Below are positions 54,979 to 63,390 of a stretch of 64,000 nucleotides of DNA, in pieces. Both the position numbers and the translations under genes were made by a program. This stretch comes from an uncultured Collinsella sp. GTDB taxonomy: Bacteria > Actinomycetota > Coriobacteriia > Coriobacteriales > Coriobacteriaceae. The notes beneath the pieces are model-generated. The model searched no databases and had not been told where the DNA came from. It saw only the letters and a program-made list of their open reading frames with translations. How positions within the stretch are numbered: the stretch's first letter is position 1; every line of letters begins with the position of its first letter. The stretch lies in contig UQHS01000003.1 of the NCBI GenBank assembly GCA_900540845.1, positions 1 to 64,000 on the forward strand, read 5' to 3'.

Positions 54979-56715
54979 TCAAGACCTCTGCAACGAGGCG
55001 AATTCAACAACTCGTGTAGCCACGCGCGCAACGAGCTCCCGGCTATGCGAAACGAACAGCAATCCGAACCCCTCGCGTTCCTGCACCTCGATGAGGCGCC
55101 GCCACAACTCGGCCTGTGTGACCAAGTCCAGCATCGCCGTGGACTCATCGCAAAGCAAAACCGCAGGGCGCGTCATAAGCGCGCGCACCATGCAGCAACG
55201 CATGAGCTCGCCACCCGAGAGCTCATGGGGAAACCGCGTCAACCATTCATCCCGTACGCCAAAGAGCCCTCGTAGCCACGACGAACGTTCCCCCTCAATC
55301 GGCCCCGCCTCGCACAGCGACGCACACAGGCTCAGGCGCGGGTCGAACGCCGTCTCGGGATGCTGCGCGATCAGCTGAACGCGGCGCGGCACTCCGATGT
55401 CTCCCCGGGCGCCGGCAGCGAGTCCCCGACGCTTCCCGATACCTCCCCGCGATGCACCCGCGTCACACGAAGCCGAACATACAGCCCTCTGAGACGCCAC
55501 ATTGACCTGTACGGACGTTTGAGCGCACATGACGACTTCTCCCCCATCGAGCGGAAGATAACCCGCCAAAAGGGCGCAAAGCGTCGACTTTCCCACGCCC
55601 GACGGCCCCACCAGAGCGACGCGCTCACCCGAGCGCACCTCCAGCGAGACATCGCAGATGGCAGAGCCCGACCCCGGATAGCGATACCGCAGGCCGCGCG
55701 CCATCAGGACCACATCGCCAGGACCATCTCCAGTCCGCCCGCTATCGGACGGACGGCGCAACTCATGAAGAGCGCGACAGAGCCCTTGGGAGAACGGATG
55801 GCGCAACAGCAAGGGGTCGTCGAAGGCTGCCGCAGCGGTCTCTTCGACGATATGGCCGTCTTTGAACACGGCGATCCTGTCCGCCACGCGGCGCGCAAGG
55901 GAAAGATCGTGCGTGATGAGCATCACGCCCGCGCCCGTCTTCGCATACGACCGAAGGTCGTCGACCGCCCGCTCGGCGAGCTTGGGATCGAGACCGGGAG
56001 TGGGCTCGTCGGCGATAAGCACCCGGGGCCGCTCCATCAAAGCGCACATGAGCAGCACGCGCCGCGCCATACCTCCAGACAGCTCATGGGGGTACATGCG
56101 AGCCACTTCCGAGCCCAATCCGTACTCCTCGAACAGCCCCTGCTGAAGCCTGCGCCGTCGCTCCCTATCCGCTCGCCGTTCCTCGCGTGTTGAGCCCTGC
56201 GGCACGCCCCGAACCTGAGCACCCACCCGCATGAGCGGATCGAGATGCACAACCGTCTGGGGGACGAACCCAATGCCCTTCCCGCGTAACGCCCTTAGAG
56301 ACCGAGCATCGACCTGCTGGCCATCGAACCATATGCTGCCGCGCACGCGCGCGTTGGGCTCATATATGCCGAGCAGGGCATCCGCAAGGACCGTCTTGCC
56401 CGAACCGCTTGCCCCCACCACCGCGAGAACCTCGCCCGCGTGGATGGAGAGCGTCAACCCGTGCAGCACCTCACACGACGGCTCACGCACGGGGCCAAGC
56501 GCCCCGAGGAAACCGGGGCGCTCCGAGCCAAGTACATCGGAAGAGCAGCTGGAACACGCGCCCTCAAACGACACCGTCAAATCCTCAACGGTGAGCAGAT
56601 GGTGATTGCCCGCATGACAAGACCCTTCTGCGTGGGAATGGTGATGATGAAACTGCCCGTCCACATGAACCGCGCCATCCGCATGGCGCCCAACGAACCC
56701 AGATGTCTCTGTCAT
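54979..56715 (-). CDS. Fused double-ATPase of a peptide/metal ABC importer, His-rich N-terminus
   Basis: One 578-aa protein holding two ABC domains, normally separate DppD and DppF-like subunits. Domain 1: Walker A 'GASGSGKT', signature 'LSGGMARR', Walker B 'VLIADEPTPGLD'. Domain 2: Walker A 'GPSGVGKS', signature 'LSGGELMR', Walker B 'VLLCDEST'. The start (56715, MTETSGFVGRHADGAVHVDG) runs into a His-rich stretch ('FHHHHSHAEG', 'CHAGNHH') suited to metal binding, suggesting nickel or another metal as cargo. It overlaps the permease by 4 nt. Confidence 0.88.
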   Translation of the reverse strand: MTETSGFVGRHADGAVHVDGQFHHHHSHAEGSCHAGNHHLLTVEDLTVSFEGACSSCSSDVLGSERPGFLGALGPVREPSCEVLHGLTLSIHAGEVLAVVGASGSGKTVLADALLGIYEPNARVRGSIWFDGQQVDARSLRALRGKGIGFVPQTVVHLDPLMRVGAQVRGVPQGSTREERRADRERRRRLQQGLFEEYGLGSEVARMYPHELSGGMARRVLLMCALMERPRVLIADEPTPGLDPKLAERAVDDLRSYAKTGAGVMLITHDLSLARRVADRIAVFKDGHIVEETAAAAFDDPLLLRHPFSQGLCRALHELRRPSDSGRTGDGPGDVVLMARGLRYRYPGSGSAICDVSLEVRSGERVALVGPSGVGKSTLCALLAGYLPLDGGEVVMCAQTSVQVNVASQRAVCSASCDAGASRGGIGKRRGLAAGARGDIGVPRRVQLIAQHPETAFDPRLSLCASLCEAGPIEGERSSWLRGLFGVRDEWLTRFPHELSGGELMRCCMVRALMTRPAVLLCDESTAMLDLVTQAELWRRLIEVQEREGFGLLFVSHSRELVARVATRVVEFASLQRS

Positions 56716-57593
56716 AGGCGATTCACCTGCATCCCCCGGCGGGCACGTACATCGGCGCACAGCCTCAAGGCGGAGGCCGCCCAGTCCAGCAGACACACGC
56801 ACGCGATGAGCGCGGCGCCCGGCAAAACCGCCAGCCACCAGGCGCCTGCAGTCAAATACCCCATCGACTCCGCAAGGATCACGCCGAGGGCGGGCTGTTC
56901 GGGCGGCAGACCAAAGCCCAAGAACGTGATCGACGCCTCGTGCAAAATGGCATGCGGAAACGTTAGCAGCGCCCCGACCAGCAGTTGCGGAAGGAGCGCC
57001 GGCACGATATGCCGACGGGTCAGCGACTCCCGCGACACGCCGAGCGCCGCGCTGACAGACATATAGGGCTCGCTCATGAGCTGCAAGAGCTCCGCACGAA
57101 GCACGCGGGCAAGCTGCGGCCAATGGGTGAGCGAAAGGCCCGCGACAACACCCCAAAAGCCGCGCCCCAAGGCATAGCTCACCAGTATCAGCAAGACGAT
57201 ATGGGGAATGCCCATGACGACGTCGATCAGCCAGAGCACGAACGCGTTGCCAACGCGGCCGCCAAAAACGGACAGGGCAGCCGTGGCAAGCGCCAACAGC
57301 GCCGTAGAGCAGGCGGCGATGGCACCAACGCCGAGCGACGTCGAGAGTCCCGCGATCGTCCTAGCGAGCATGTCGCGGCCCATCTGGTCGGTCCCAAAGG
57401 GGTGCGCGAATCCCGGGGGAAGCATGGTGGCGGAGAAATCGGTCGCAATCGCCTGCCGGACACACAGCAAGCCTGCAACGACGATCGCGCACAGCGTGCA
57501 GCCCACGACGACGGCGACGCGGACCGCATGGGCACGCGTGCACAAGCGCCCCGAGACGGGCTCATGGAACTGCGTGAGCGTCCTATCTTCCAC
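56712..57593 (-). CDS. ABC importer permease (DppC/NikC-like)
   Basis: Protein of 293 aa with about six membrane helices. It contains the family segment 'HPFGTDQMGRDMLARTIAGL' and the EAA-like loop 'EPYMSVSAALGVSRESLTRR'. A GTG at 57593 with GGAGGAGGG upstream is taken as start; it overlaps the previous gene by 11 nt. The open frame continues upstream into that gene, but this is shadow. Partner of the DppB-like permease. Confidence 0.87.
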   Translation of the reverse strand: MEDRTLTQFHEPVSGRLCTRAHAVRVAVVVGCTLCAIVVAGLLCVRQAIATDFSATMLPPGFAHPFGTDQMGRDMLARTIAGLSTSLGVGAIAACSTALLALATAALSVFGGRVGNAFVLWLIDVVMGIPHIVLLILVSYALGRGFWGVVAGLSLTHWPQLARVLRAELLQLMSEPYMSVSAALGVSRESLTRRHIVPALLPQLLVGALLTFPHAILHEASITFLGFGLPPEQPALGVILAESMGYLTAGAWWLAVLPGAALIACVCLLDWAASALRLCADVRARRGMQVNRL

Positions 57594-58578
57594 GATGACC
57601 CTCCTCCCGCAGGCGCGGATCGACCAGCGCATGCAACACGCCCGCGAGCGCATTGCCCACAAAGACGAAGGCGGCGCTCCCAACGGCTATGCCGACGAGC
57701 AGCGGAGCGTCGCCACCCAAGCCCGCCGTCACGGCCGCCTGGCCCAACCCGGGATACGAAAACACCTGTTCGACCAAAACCGAGCCGCCAAAGATCTCGC
57801 CGAATGACGCAAGCTGCAGCGTGAGCGCCGGGACGACGAGGTTCCTCAACCCGTGGCGCAACACCACCTGCCGCGGCGACTCGCCGCGAGCCCGGGCAAA
57901 CCGAACGTACTCGCTCGCCATGACATCCAGGGCCTTCTCGCGCGTATGCAACACAACGCTCGGCATCCCGACGAGGGAAAGCGCCAGGGCGGGCAACACC
58001 ATATGGCGCAGGCGGTCGAGCACGGTCACATCCTCAGCAAAAACTCCGATGGGCGCCGAGAACCCCGCGGGAAACCAGCCGAGCCACACCGAGAAGACCA
58101 TGAGGAGCAGCATGCCGACCCAAAACGCTGGGGACGAGGCGAGCGCAATGCTCAACCCGCGAATGACGCGATCGGTCCGACTGCCGCCGCGCGTTCCCGC
58201 GATGACGCCCAGCAGCACCCCGAGAACACCTGCGATGACCCACGCCACGGCCATCAATGCGGCCGAGCTCATGAAGCGCTCCCCCACCACCTCGGCAACA
58301 GGGGCGTTAAAGCGCAGGCTCGTACCCCAGTCGCCCACGACGACACCGCTCAACCACGCCGCATAGCGATCGAGCAGGGCGGTCCCCGCGCCCCAATGGG
58401 CGGCCAGGGCCTCGCGCTTCGCGGCGCTCATCCCAAGCATCGCCTGCTGGCCGACATTGGCCTGCACCGGGTCGATGGGCGACGCCGCGACAAGCGCAAA
58501 CGTCACGAAGCTCACGGCGAGCATCAACAGGCAGAACCGGACGAATTCCCACGCGACAAAGCGGCAGATGGGGCGCAT
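57583..58578 (-). CDS. ABC importer permease (DppB/NikB-like)
   Basis: Protein of 331 aa from MRPICRFVAWEFVRFCLLML at 58578. Typical: N-terminal helix and 'SPIDPVQANVGQQAMLG', EAA-like loop 'ASEYVRFARARGESPRQVVL', 'FGEIFGGSVLVEQVFSYPGL'. Forms the channel with the DppC-like protein. 25 nt downstream of the binding-protein gene. Confidence 0.88.
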   Translation of the reverse strand: MRPICRFVAWEFVRFCLLMLAVSFVTFALVAASPIDPVQANVGQQAMLGMSAAKREALAAHWGAGTALLDRYAAWLSGVVVGDWGTSLRFNAPVAEVVGERFMSSAALMAVAWVIAGVLGVLLGVIAGTRGGSRTDRVIRGLSIALASSPAFWVGMLLLMVFSVWLGWFPAGFSAPIGVFAEDVTVLDRLRHMVLPALALSLVGMPSVVLHTREKALDVMASEYVRFARARGESPRQVVLRHGLRNLVVPALTLQLASFGEIFGGSVLVEQVFSYPGLGQAAVTAGLGGDAPLLVGIAVGSAAFVFVGNALAGVLHALVDPRLREEGHRGR

Positions 58579-58603
58579 CGCGCCACGGCGAGGCGACCCC
58601 ACG

Positions 58604-60262
58604 CTACACCCAGCGCCACGTATCGACATTGTTGATGAGCGACCAGCCGTGACCATGCGGATGAGGCTTCTGCTGAGCGACGTCCAGCCCTTCGCGCTTG
58701 AAATACAGATGGTCGACGTTGGCGATCCAAACCCACGTCGCCGCCCCCTGCGGCGCGACGCCCTCAACGCCATCCCACATGGCCTTGCGCCAGAACTCGT
58801 AGGAGGCCTCCATATCGCCCTGTGCCAGGGCTTGGTCGAGGTAGGAATCGGTGACCTCACTCGCGTAACAGCTGTAATTGCCCCATCCGGTGGAGTAGTT
58901 GAGCTCGTACACCTCAACGGGGGAATTCGAGCCCCACCCCCACAATATGGGCTGAGAGAACTGATGGGGGTAGATCTCGTCCCAGCTGCCTCCGCGTGGG
59001 GCGACCTCGATTCCAAGCTCCGCCATCTGGTTGGCGAACTCGTGCGCAAGCGCCTGGCGAACGGAATCGTCCGAGGAATACCACAGGTCAAACGCGGCGT
59101 GCACGTCCTCGCGCGAGCGGGTGCCGTCCTTTCCGGCAATCCAGCCGGCGTCGTCAAGCAGGCGCTTTGCCCTCTCGCGGTCGAAGTCGACCCGCATGTC
59201 CGCACTCGACCACGGCATGCCGTCGCCAACGGAATACGCCACAGACCCGTACCCGTTGAACACGTGCTCGATGACCGACGCTCGATCGAGCCCGCAGTTG
59301 ATGGCCCGACGGAGCCCGACGTCGCAGGTCACATCGTTTCCAACCGGATAGGTCGAACCATCTTCAAACGCCTTGGACCCGCCTGCGGGCAGCACGGGAA
59401 GCGAGATGCCGCGAGAATCGACAGTATCGAACGCGGTCAGCTCGTATCCCTCGATAGTCAGATCGGCATGCGTGGCAAACGTGTAGGCGACGTCGACATC
59501 ACCCTTCTGCGCCGCGGCCAAGGCCGCATCCTCATCCATGAATACGACGACGACCCGCTCCATCTCGGGCGCGTCTCCGTAATACGACGGATTGGCGGCA
59601 AAGATCGCCTGCTGTCCCTTGTCCCACTGCTCCAAGATGTAGCGGCCAGACCCAATCGGATGCTCGCCGTACCCCTCGCCGTAGGCGTGCTCGGGAACAA
59701 TGCCCAGGACGGCAAGCGTGTAGAGCAGCGCGTTGTACGGCTTGGCGAGGCGCACCTCGACGACCGTGTCGCTCGGGGCATATGCCCGCTCGACCATGGA
59801 CAAGTCGGCCTCGGAAGCGGGGTTATCGATCACCCCGTTGATGGTGAAGGCCACATCGCGGGCCGTAAGGGGCTCTCCGTCGGAAAACACAACATCGTCG
59901 CGCAGCTCAAAGGTCCACACCAGGCCATCCACAGAGCAGTAGTACGCCGTGGCGAGATCATGGGCGACGTTGAGGTTCTCGTCGGTCGTGATGAGCGTAG
60001 ACTGAATGAGCGGCTCATGCACATGCTCGCCGCAGCCCCACGAAAAGAGCGGGTCAAACCCGGCGGCGGGCTCGCAGGTCGAGTTCATGGCGACGACCAC
60101 AGTGTTGCGGGGCCGCACGGCATCATGCGGGGTCGCAGAACCCGTGGTACCGCGGGAGCCAGAGCACCCCGAAAGAAGAGAGGAGCCGGCCAGGAGACCC
60201 AGGCCGGCCACACCGCCCTGCATCGCAGAGCGTCGGGAACAAACAGTATCGAAGGAAGGCAT
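58604..60262 (-). CDS. ABC importer substrate-binding lipoprotein (SBP family 5)
   Basis: Extracytoplasmic binding protein of 552 aa. Signal: 'SRRSAMQGGVAGLGLLAGSS' with a twin-Arg-like start and lipobox 'LLSGC' (mature Cys about residue 32). Family 5 motifs: 'HDLATAYYCSVDGLVWTFEL' and 'RDDVVFSDGEPLTARDVAFT'. Start at 60262 with AAAGGA upstream. Nickel or peptides are the usual cargo; the His-rich ATPase in the same operon favours a metal complex. First gene of the operon. Confidence 0.9.
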   Translation of the reverse strand: MPSFDTVCSRRSAMQGGVAGLGLLAGSSLLSGCSGSRGTTGSATPHDAVRPRNTVVVAMNSTCEPAAGFDPLFSWGCGEHVHEPLIQSTLITTDENLNVAHDLATAYYCSVDGLVWTFELRDDVVFSDGEPLTARDVAFTINGVIDNPASEADLSMVERAYAPSDTVVEVRLAKPYNALLYTLAVLGIVPEHAYGEGYGEHPIGSGRYILEQWDKGQQAIFAANPSYYGDAPEMERVVVVFMDEDAALAAAQKGDVDVAYTFATHADLTIEGYELTAFDTVDSRGISLPVLPAGGSKAFEDGSTYPVGNDVTCDVGLRRAINCGLDRASVIEHVFNGYGSVAYSVGDGMPWSSADMRVDFDRERAKRLLDDAGWIAGKDGTRSREDVHAAFDLWYSSDDSVRQALAHEFANQMAELGIEVAPRGGSWDEIYPHQFSQPILWGWGSNSPVEVYELNYSTGWGNYSCYASEVTDSYLDQALAQGDMEASYEFWRKAMWDGVEGVAPQGAATWVWIANVDHLYFKREGLDVAQQKPHPHGHGWSLINNVDTWRWV

Positions 60263-60322
60263 CGGAATCCTTTCCGCAGCAACCACGGGCGTCCACTCAG
60301 GCGCCCGCGGTCATGATATCAC

Positions 60323-60341
60323 TATTGACGGTTCGTCAATA
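60323..60341. promoter_or_regulatory. Palindromic operator before the importer operon
   Basis: Perfect dyad TATTGACG-GTT-CGTCAATA, 61 nt upstream of the binding-protein start. On the minus strand its TTGACG can serve as a -35 with TATCAT (15 nt) or TCATGA (17 nt) downstream, so a bound repressor would block the promoter. The dyad looks like a TetR-type operator; it does not match the NikR box. The rest of 60342-60528 shows no gene or clear signal. Confidence 0.65.
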
Positions 60342-60528
60342 AGCCGAACGAGCAACACTGGCACGGAAGGCGGCGGCGCATCATGCAGGGGCGGCGCCAT
60401 AAGCGATGCGGCGAGCATTCAGGTGACAGCCCGGCAGCCAGACGCCGAGCCGGTGGGAATACAGCCCAACGAGGACGCCGCGGACGCGGCGCCGGGAGGA
60501 ATGCAGTGCTGGCGCGAATGCCGTAACC

Positions 60529-61962
60529 CTACAGGCCGAGATACGCTAGAAGCTCGGCCCTCTCGTTGGGCACGGCCCCGACGATAGTGGCCTCGAGCGC
60601 GCGCTTGAGAGCCGCCCCAACCGCAGGACCGGGAGCCATACCAGCGGCAATGAGGTCGCCACCTGCGATATCTAACGTCTTGACGCTGTATGCCTCGCGA
60701 TTTGCCAGCAGCTCGCGGCACAGCTCTCGCATGCGCTCGATTTCTTCCACATAGTAGAAGCACGCCGGCGCCTTGCCGAGCGTGTCCGCACGCTTAAGGT
60801 CGAAGAGCTCGCCCATCAGACGGGGAACGTCCACGCCCTGGGCGGCCATGAGCTGCATCATGCGAAGGATGTCGATACGCTCGGGACGCAGGGGCTTATC
60901 GTGGTACTTGATGAGCAATGCCACATCGCGCATGAGGTCGTTGCCGCAGGACAGGCGCCTCATGACCGCGCGCGACAGCTCGCGGCCCGCCTCGGGGTGA
61001 CCGTAGAAATGGCCGCGGCCGGCCTCGTCGACCGTAAAGGTGCTCGGCTTGGCGATATCGTGCAGCAGCGCCGCCCACATAAGCGACGGCGACGGAGGTG
61101 CGGTGGGGTCTCCCCCATCGATGCGAAACCGCGACAGCTCGCCCGCGACCGTCAGCACGCGCGCCGTATGATCGTACACGTCGAACGCGTGGTAGGGCGT
61201 GCGCTGGTCAAAGCCGCGCATGCAGGCGAGCTCAGGAACGGCGGCGCACATGAGCTCGGGATACCGGAGGAGCGCATCCCCACCGTGCCGAGTGACGAGG
61301 ATGCCGTTGAGCTCGATTCCCACGCGCTCACGGGCGACTTGATCGAGCAGATGCGCGCACCCGGCGAGGGCCTCCGCCGTATTCGGCTCAATCGTGAAAT
61401 CGAGCCGGCAGGCAAAGCGAACCGCGCGAAGCATGCGAAGGGCATCCTCCTCAAAGCGGCGACGAGGCTCTCCAACCGCTCGAATCACGCGCTTTCGAAG
61501 ATCGCCAAGGCCGTCGTAGCAATCGAGAAGCCCGCGCTCGGGGTGCCAGGCCATGGCGTTCACCGTGAAATCGCGACGCGCGAGGTCGTCTTCAACGCAA
61601 TGGGCGCGCTGCACATCCTGCGGATGCCTGCCGTCCGTGTAGAAGCCATCGAGCCTATAGGCCGTGACCTCGATGCGCTCGCCACCCACCACGGCCGTGA
61701 TCCCGCCGAACTTGATGCCCGACTCAATGACCGCGATGTCGCGGGCGCGCAGGGCCGCCGCGTTCTCCTCCCACGATCCGCTGCAGCAGATGTCGATGTC
61801 GTGGCCGGAGGCGCCCATGAGCGCATCGCGAACCCAACCGCCCACGATCCACGCTTCAAGCCCGGCTCCCTCGAGCGCGGACAAGACGGTCAGGGAAGCG
61901 ACGCTGGGCTTGGAGCCCATCAGAGTCTCGCCGGCAAAGGCGGTATCGGTCGAATGCTGCAT
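60529..61962 (-). CDS. cca: tRNA CCA-adding enzyme / poly(A) polymerase family
   Basis: Nucleotidyltransferase of 477 aa that adds or repairs the tRNA 3' CCA. Class II head: 'WIVGGWVRDALMGASGHDID' (GGxVRD and the DxD pair), 'RRDFTVNAMAWHPERGLLDC', 'RFEEDALRMLRAVRFACRLD'. A C-terminal HD domain is visible ('AALLHDIAKPSTFTVDE', 'HFYGHPEAG'). Start at 61962 with AAGGAGGACT upstream. Transcribed alone. Confidence 0.94.
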   Translation of the reverse strand: MQHSTDTAFAGETLMGSKPSVASLTVLSALEGAGLEAWIVGGWVRDALMGASGHDIDICCSGSWEENAAALRARDIAVIESGIKFGGITAVVGGERIEVTAYRLDGFYTDGRHPQDVQRAHCVEDDLARRDFTVNAMAWHPERGLLDCYDGLGDLRKRVIRAVGEPRRRFEEDALRMLRAVRFACRLDFTIEPNTAEALAGCAHLLDQVARERVGIELNGILVTRHGGDALLRYPELMCAAVPELACMRGFDQRTPYHAFDVYDHTARVLTVAGELSRFRIDGGDPTAPPSPSLMWAALLHDIAKPSTFTVDEAGRGHFYGHPEAGRELSRAVMRRLSCGNDLMRDVALLIKYHDKPLRPERIDILRMMQLMAAQGVDVPRLMGELFDLKRADTLGKAPACFYYVEEIERMRELCRELLANREAYSVKTLDIAGGDLIAAGMAPGPAVGAALKRALEATIVGAVPNERAELLAYLGL

Positions 61963-62099
61963 AGTCCTCCTTGTGGTCTTCGCCCCAGTATACCAGCCAT
62001 TTCCCAACCACCCGCCTCGCGCGCGACCGCGCCTCGCACCAGCGCCTTGGCTCCAACTCCGCCCCACAACCAGCCACAACCCCACGCAACCCCCCGGAT

Positions 62100-62185
62100 C
62101 GAGTGAGCGCTTTTCCTACATTTGAGGCCGCTAAACGTAGGAAAAGCGCTCACTCGGCAATCTGAAGCGGCAATCTGAAGCGGCA
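62100..62185. repeat. 20-bp perfect hairpin and short tandem repeat
   Basis: Arms 62100-62119 and 62137-62156 (CGAGTGAGCGCTTTTCCTAC and complement) with a 17-nt loop. They are followed by two copies of GGCAATCTGAAGC. Lies between cca and the kinase gene. Similar in style to the palindromes at 5381 and 13082. Confidence 0.85.
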
Positions 62186-62240
62186 GCCTGGCAGTTGGCA
62201 GTTGTTCCCAATTAAGCAGTCTGGCAGCGGTTTCAGCGCG

Positions 62241-62272
62241 AAAAAAGCCGCCGGCCCGGATGGGACGGCGGC
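62241..62272 (-). terminator. Terminator of the PfkB-family kinase gene
   Basis: Minus-strand GCCGCCGTCCCATCCGGGCC then GGCGGC and TTTTTTC, 29 nt past the stop. Confidence 0.85.
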
Positions 62273-62300
62273 AATAGCTGCGTTAAACGCGCGGGCTCGA

Positions 62301-63233
62301 CTACTTGCGCTCGAGCTTGCGGACGGTGACGCGCTTGGAGTACTCGTCGACGCGGCCGAAGTCGCCCAGGCCGACGCTCTCGGCGACGTTGGCGCCGGTG
62401 GCCATAGCGAGCTTCATGGCCTCCTCGACGTTATCGCGATCCTTGTACCACTTGAGCAGGAAGGCCGCGAGGGTGCAGTCGCCGGCGCAGACAGAGGACA
62501 CGAGCTTGATGTTGAACTCGCGCTTGGCGTACCAGATGTCCTCGCCGTTGGAGAAGTAGGCATCGCCGCGGCTACCGCGGGTGAGAAGCACGTTCTGGAC
62601 GCCGGCCTCGTGAGCCATCTTCATGGCAACGCGGACCTCGTCGTCGGTGTTCACCGGAACGCCGAAAATCTCGCGCATCTCATGATGGTTGGGCTTGATG
62701 AGCAGGGGCCTCTTGGAGGCAAGCGTCTTGAGCTTGTCGGAGGAGAGGTCGAGGACGACGTCGGCGCCGCGCTCCTGGGCGTGGTCCATGACCTTGTCGA
62801 GGAAATCCTTGGAGGCGCGAGGCGGCACGGAGCCGGAGACGATCAGGCAGTCCATACCAGTGCTGGTGTCGAGGATATCGTAGAGCTCCTCCTCGTACTG
62901 CGGGGTCAGCGGGGCACCGGGGTTGAGGACGCCGTACTCGTGCTCACCATCGTTGATGTACGCGCAGATGCGGGTGACGCCGTCGATCCAGACCGGGCGG
63001 CACAGGCAACCGAGGTTCATGGTCTCCTCAACGATGAACTTACCGGTGAAGCCACCGAAGAAGCCGAGGGCGACGGAATCGACGCCGAACTTCTTGAGGG
63101 CGAAGGACACGTCGAGGCCCTTGCCGTTGGCGGTATAGCTGGCGGAGTTGGCGCGGACGTTCTCATCGGGGATGAGGGTGGGGCCGGCAACCGTCATGTC
63201 GACAGCGGGGTTGGCAGTAAGGGTATAGAACAT
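62301..63233 (-). CDS. 1-phosphofructokinase-like PfkB-family kinase
   Basis: Sugar-phosphate kinase of 310 aa. It begins MFYTLTANPAVDMTV with 'YTANGKGLDVSFALKKFG' (the PfkB signature 1 of FruK/LacC types) and has the ATP/anion-hole segment 'VCAGDCTLAAFL', where the catalytic Asp is in AGD; the following residue is Cys rather than the usual Ser/Ala. AGGAGG before the ATG. Neighbour to Enzyme I, so a PTS-fed fructose or tagatose pathway is likely. FruK versus LacC cannot be decided here. Confidence 0.87.
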   Translation of the reverse strand: MFYTLTANPAVDMTVAGPTLIPDENVRANSASYTANGKGLDVSFALKKFGVDSVALGFFGGFTGKFIVEETMNLGCLCRPVWIDGVTRICAYINDGEHEYGVLNPGAPLTPQYEEELYDILDTSTGMDCLIVSGSVPPRASKDFLDKVMDHAQERGADVVLDLSSDKLKTLASKRPLLIKPNHHEMREIFGVPVNTDDEVRVAMKMAHEAGVQNVLLTRGSRGDAYFSNGEDIWYAKREFNIKLVSSVCAGDCTLAAFLLKWYKDRDNVEEAMKLAMATGANVAESVGLGDFGRVDEYSKRVTVRKLERK

Positions 63234-63332
63234 AAATGCCTCCTAATCAGACGCACTGACCTATACAGATTATCGCAAAATCAATCTGAAATATCAGGGA
63301 CATCGATGATAAATCGATTTATCGTCATATAC

Positions 63333-63382
63333 AAAAGTGCCGGGTGCGGTCCGCCTCGCACAAGGCGGACACACAACCGGCA
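63333..63382 (-). terminator. Terminator of ptsI
   Basis: Extended stem with core GTCCGCC/GGCGGAC and outer GCCGG pairs, followed on the minus strand by ACTTTTG, 9 nt past the ptsI stop. Confidence 0.8.
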
Positions 63383-63390
63383 TGTGACTC

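Noticed and set aside
58457..60316. 619-codon plus-strand frame over the binding-protein gene
   Set aside because: Antisense shadow; the minus strand encodes a complete lipoprotein with signal and family motifs.
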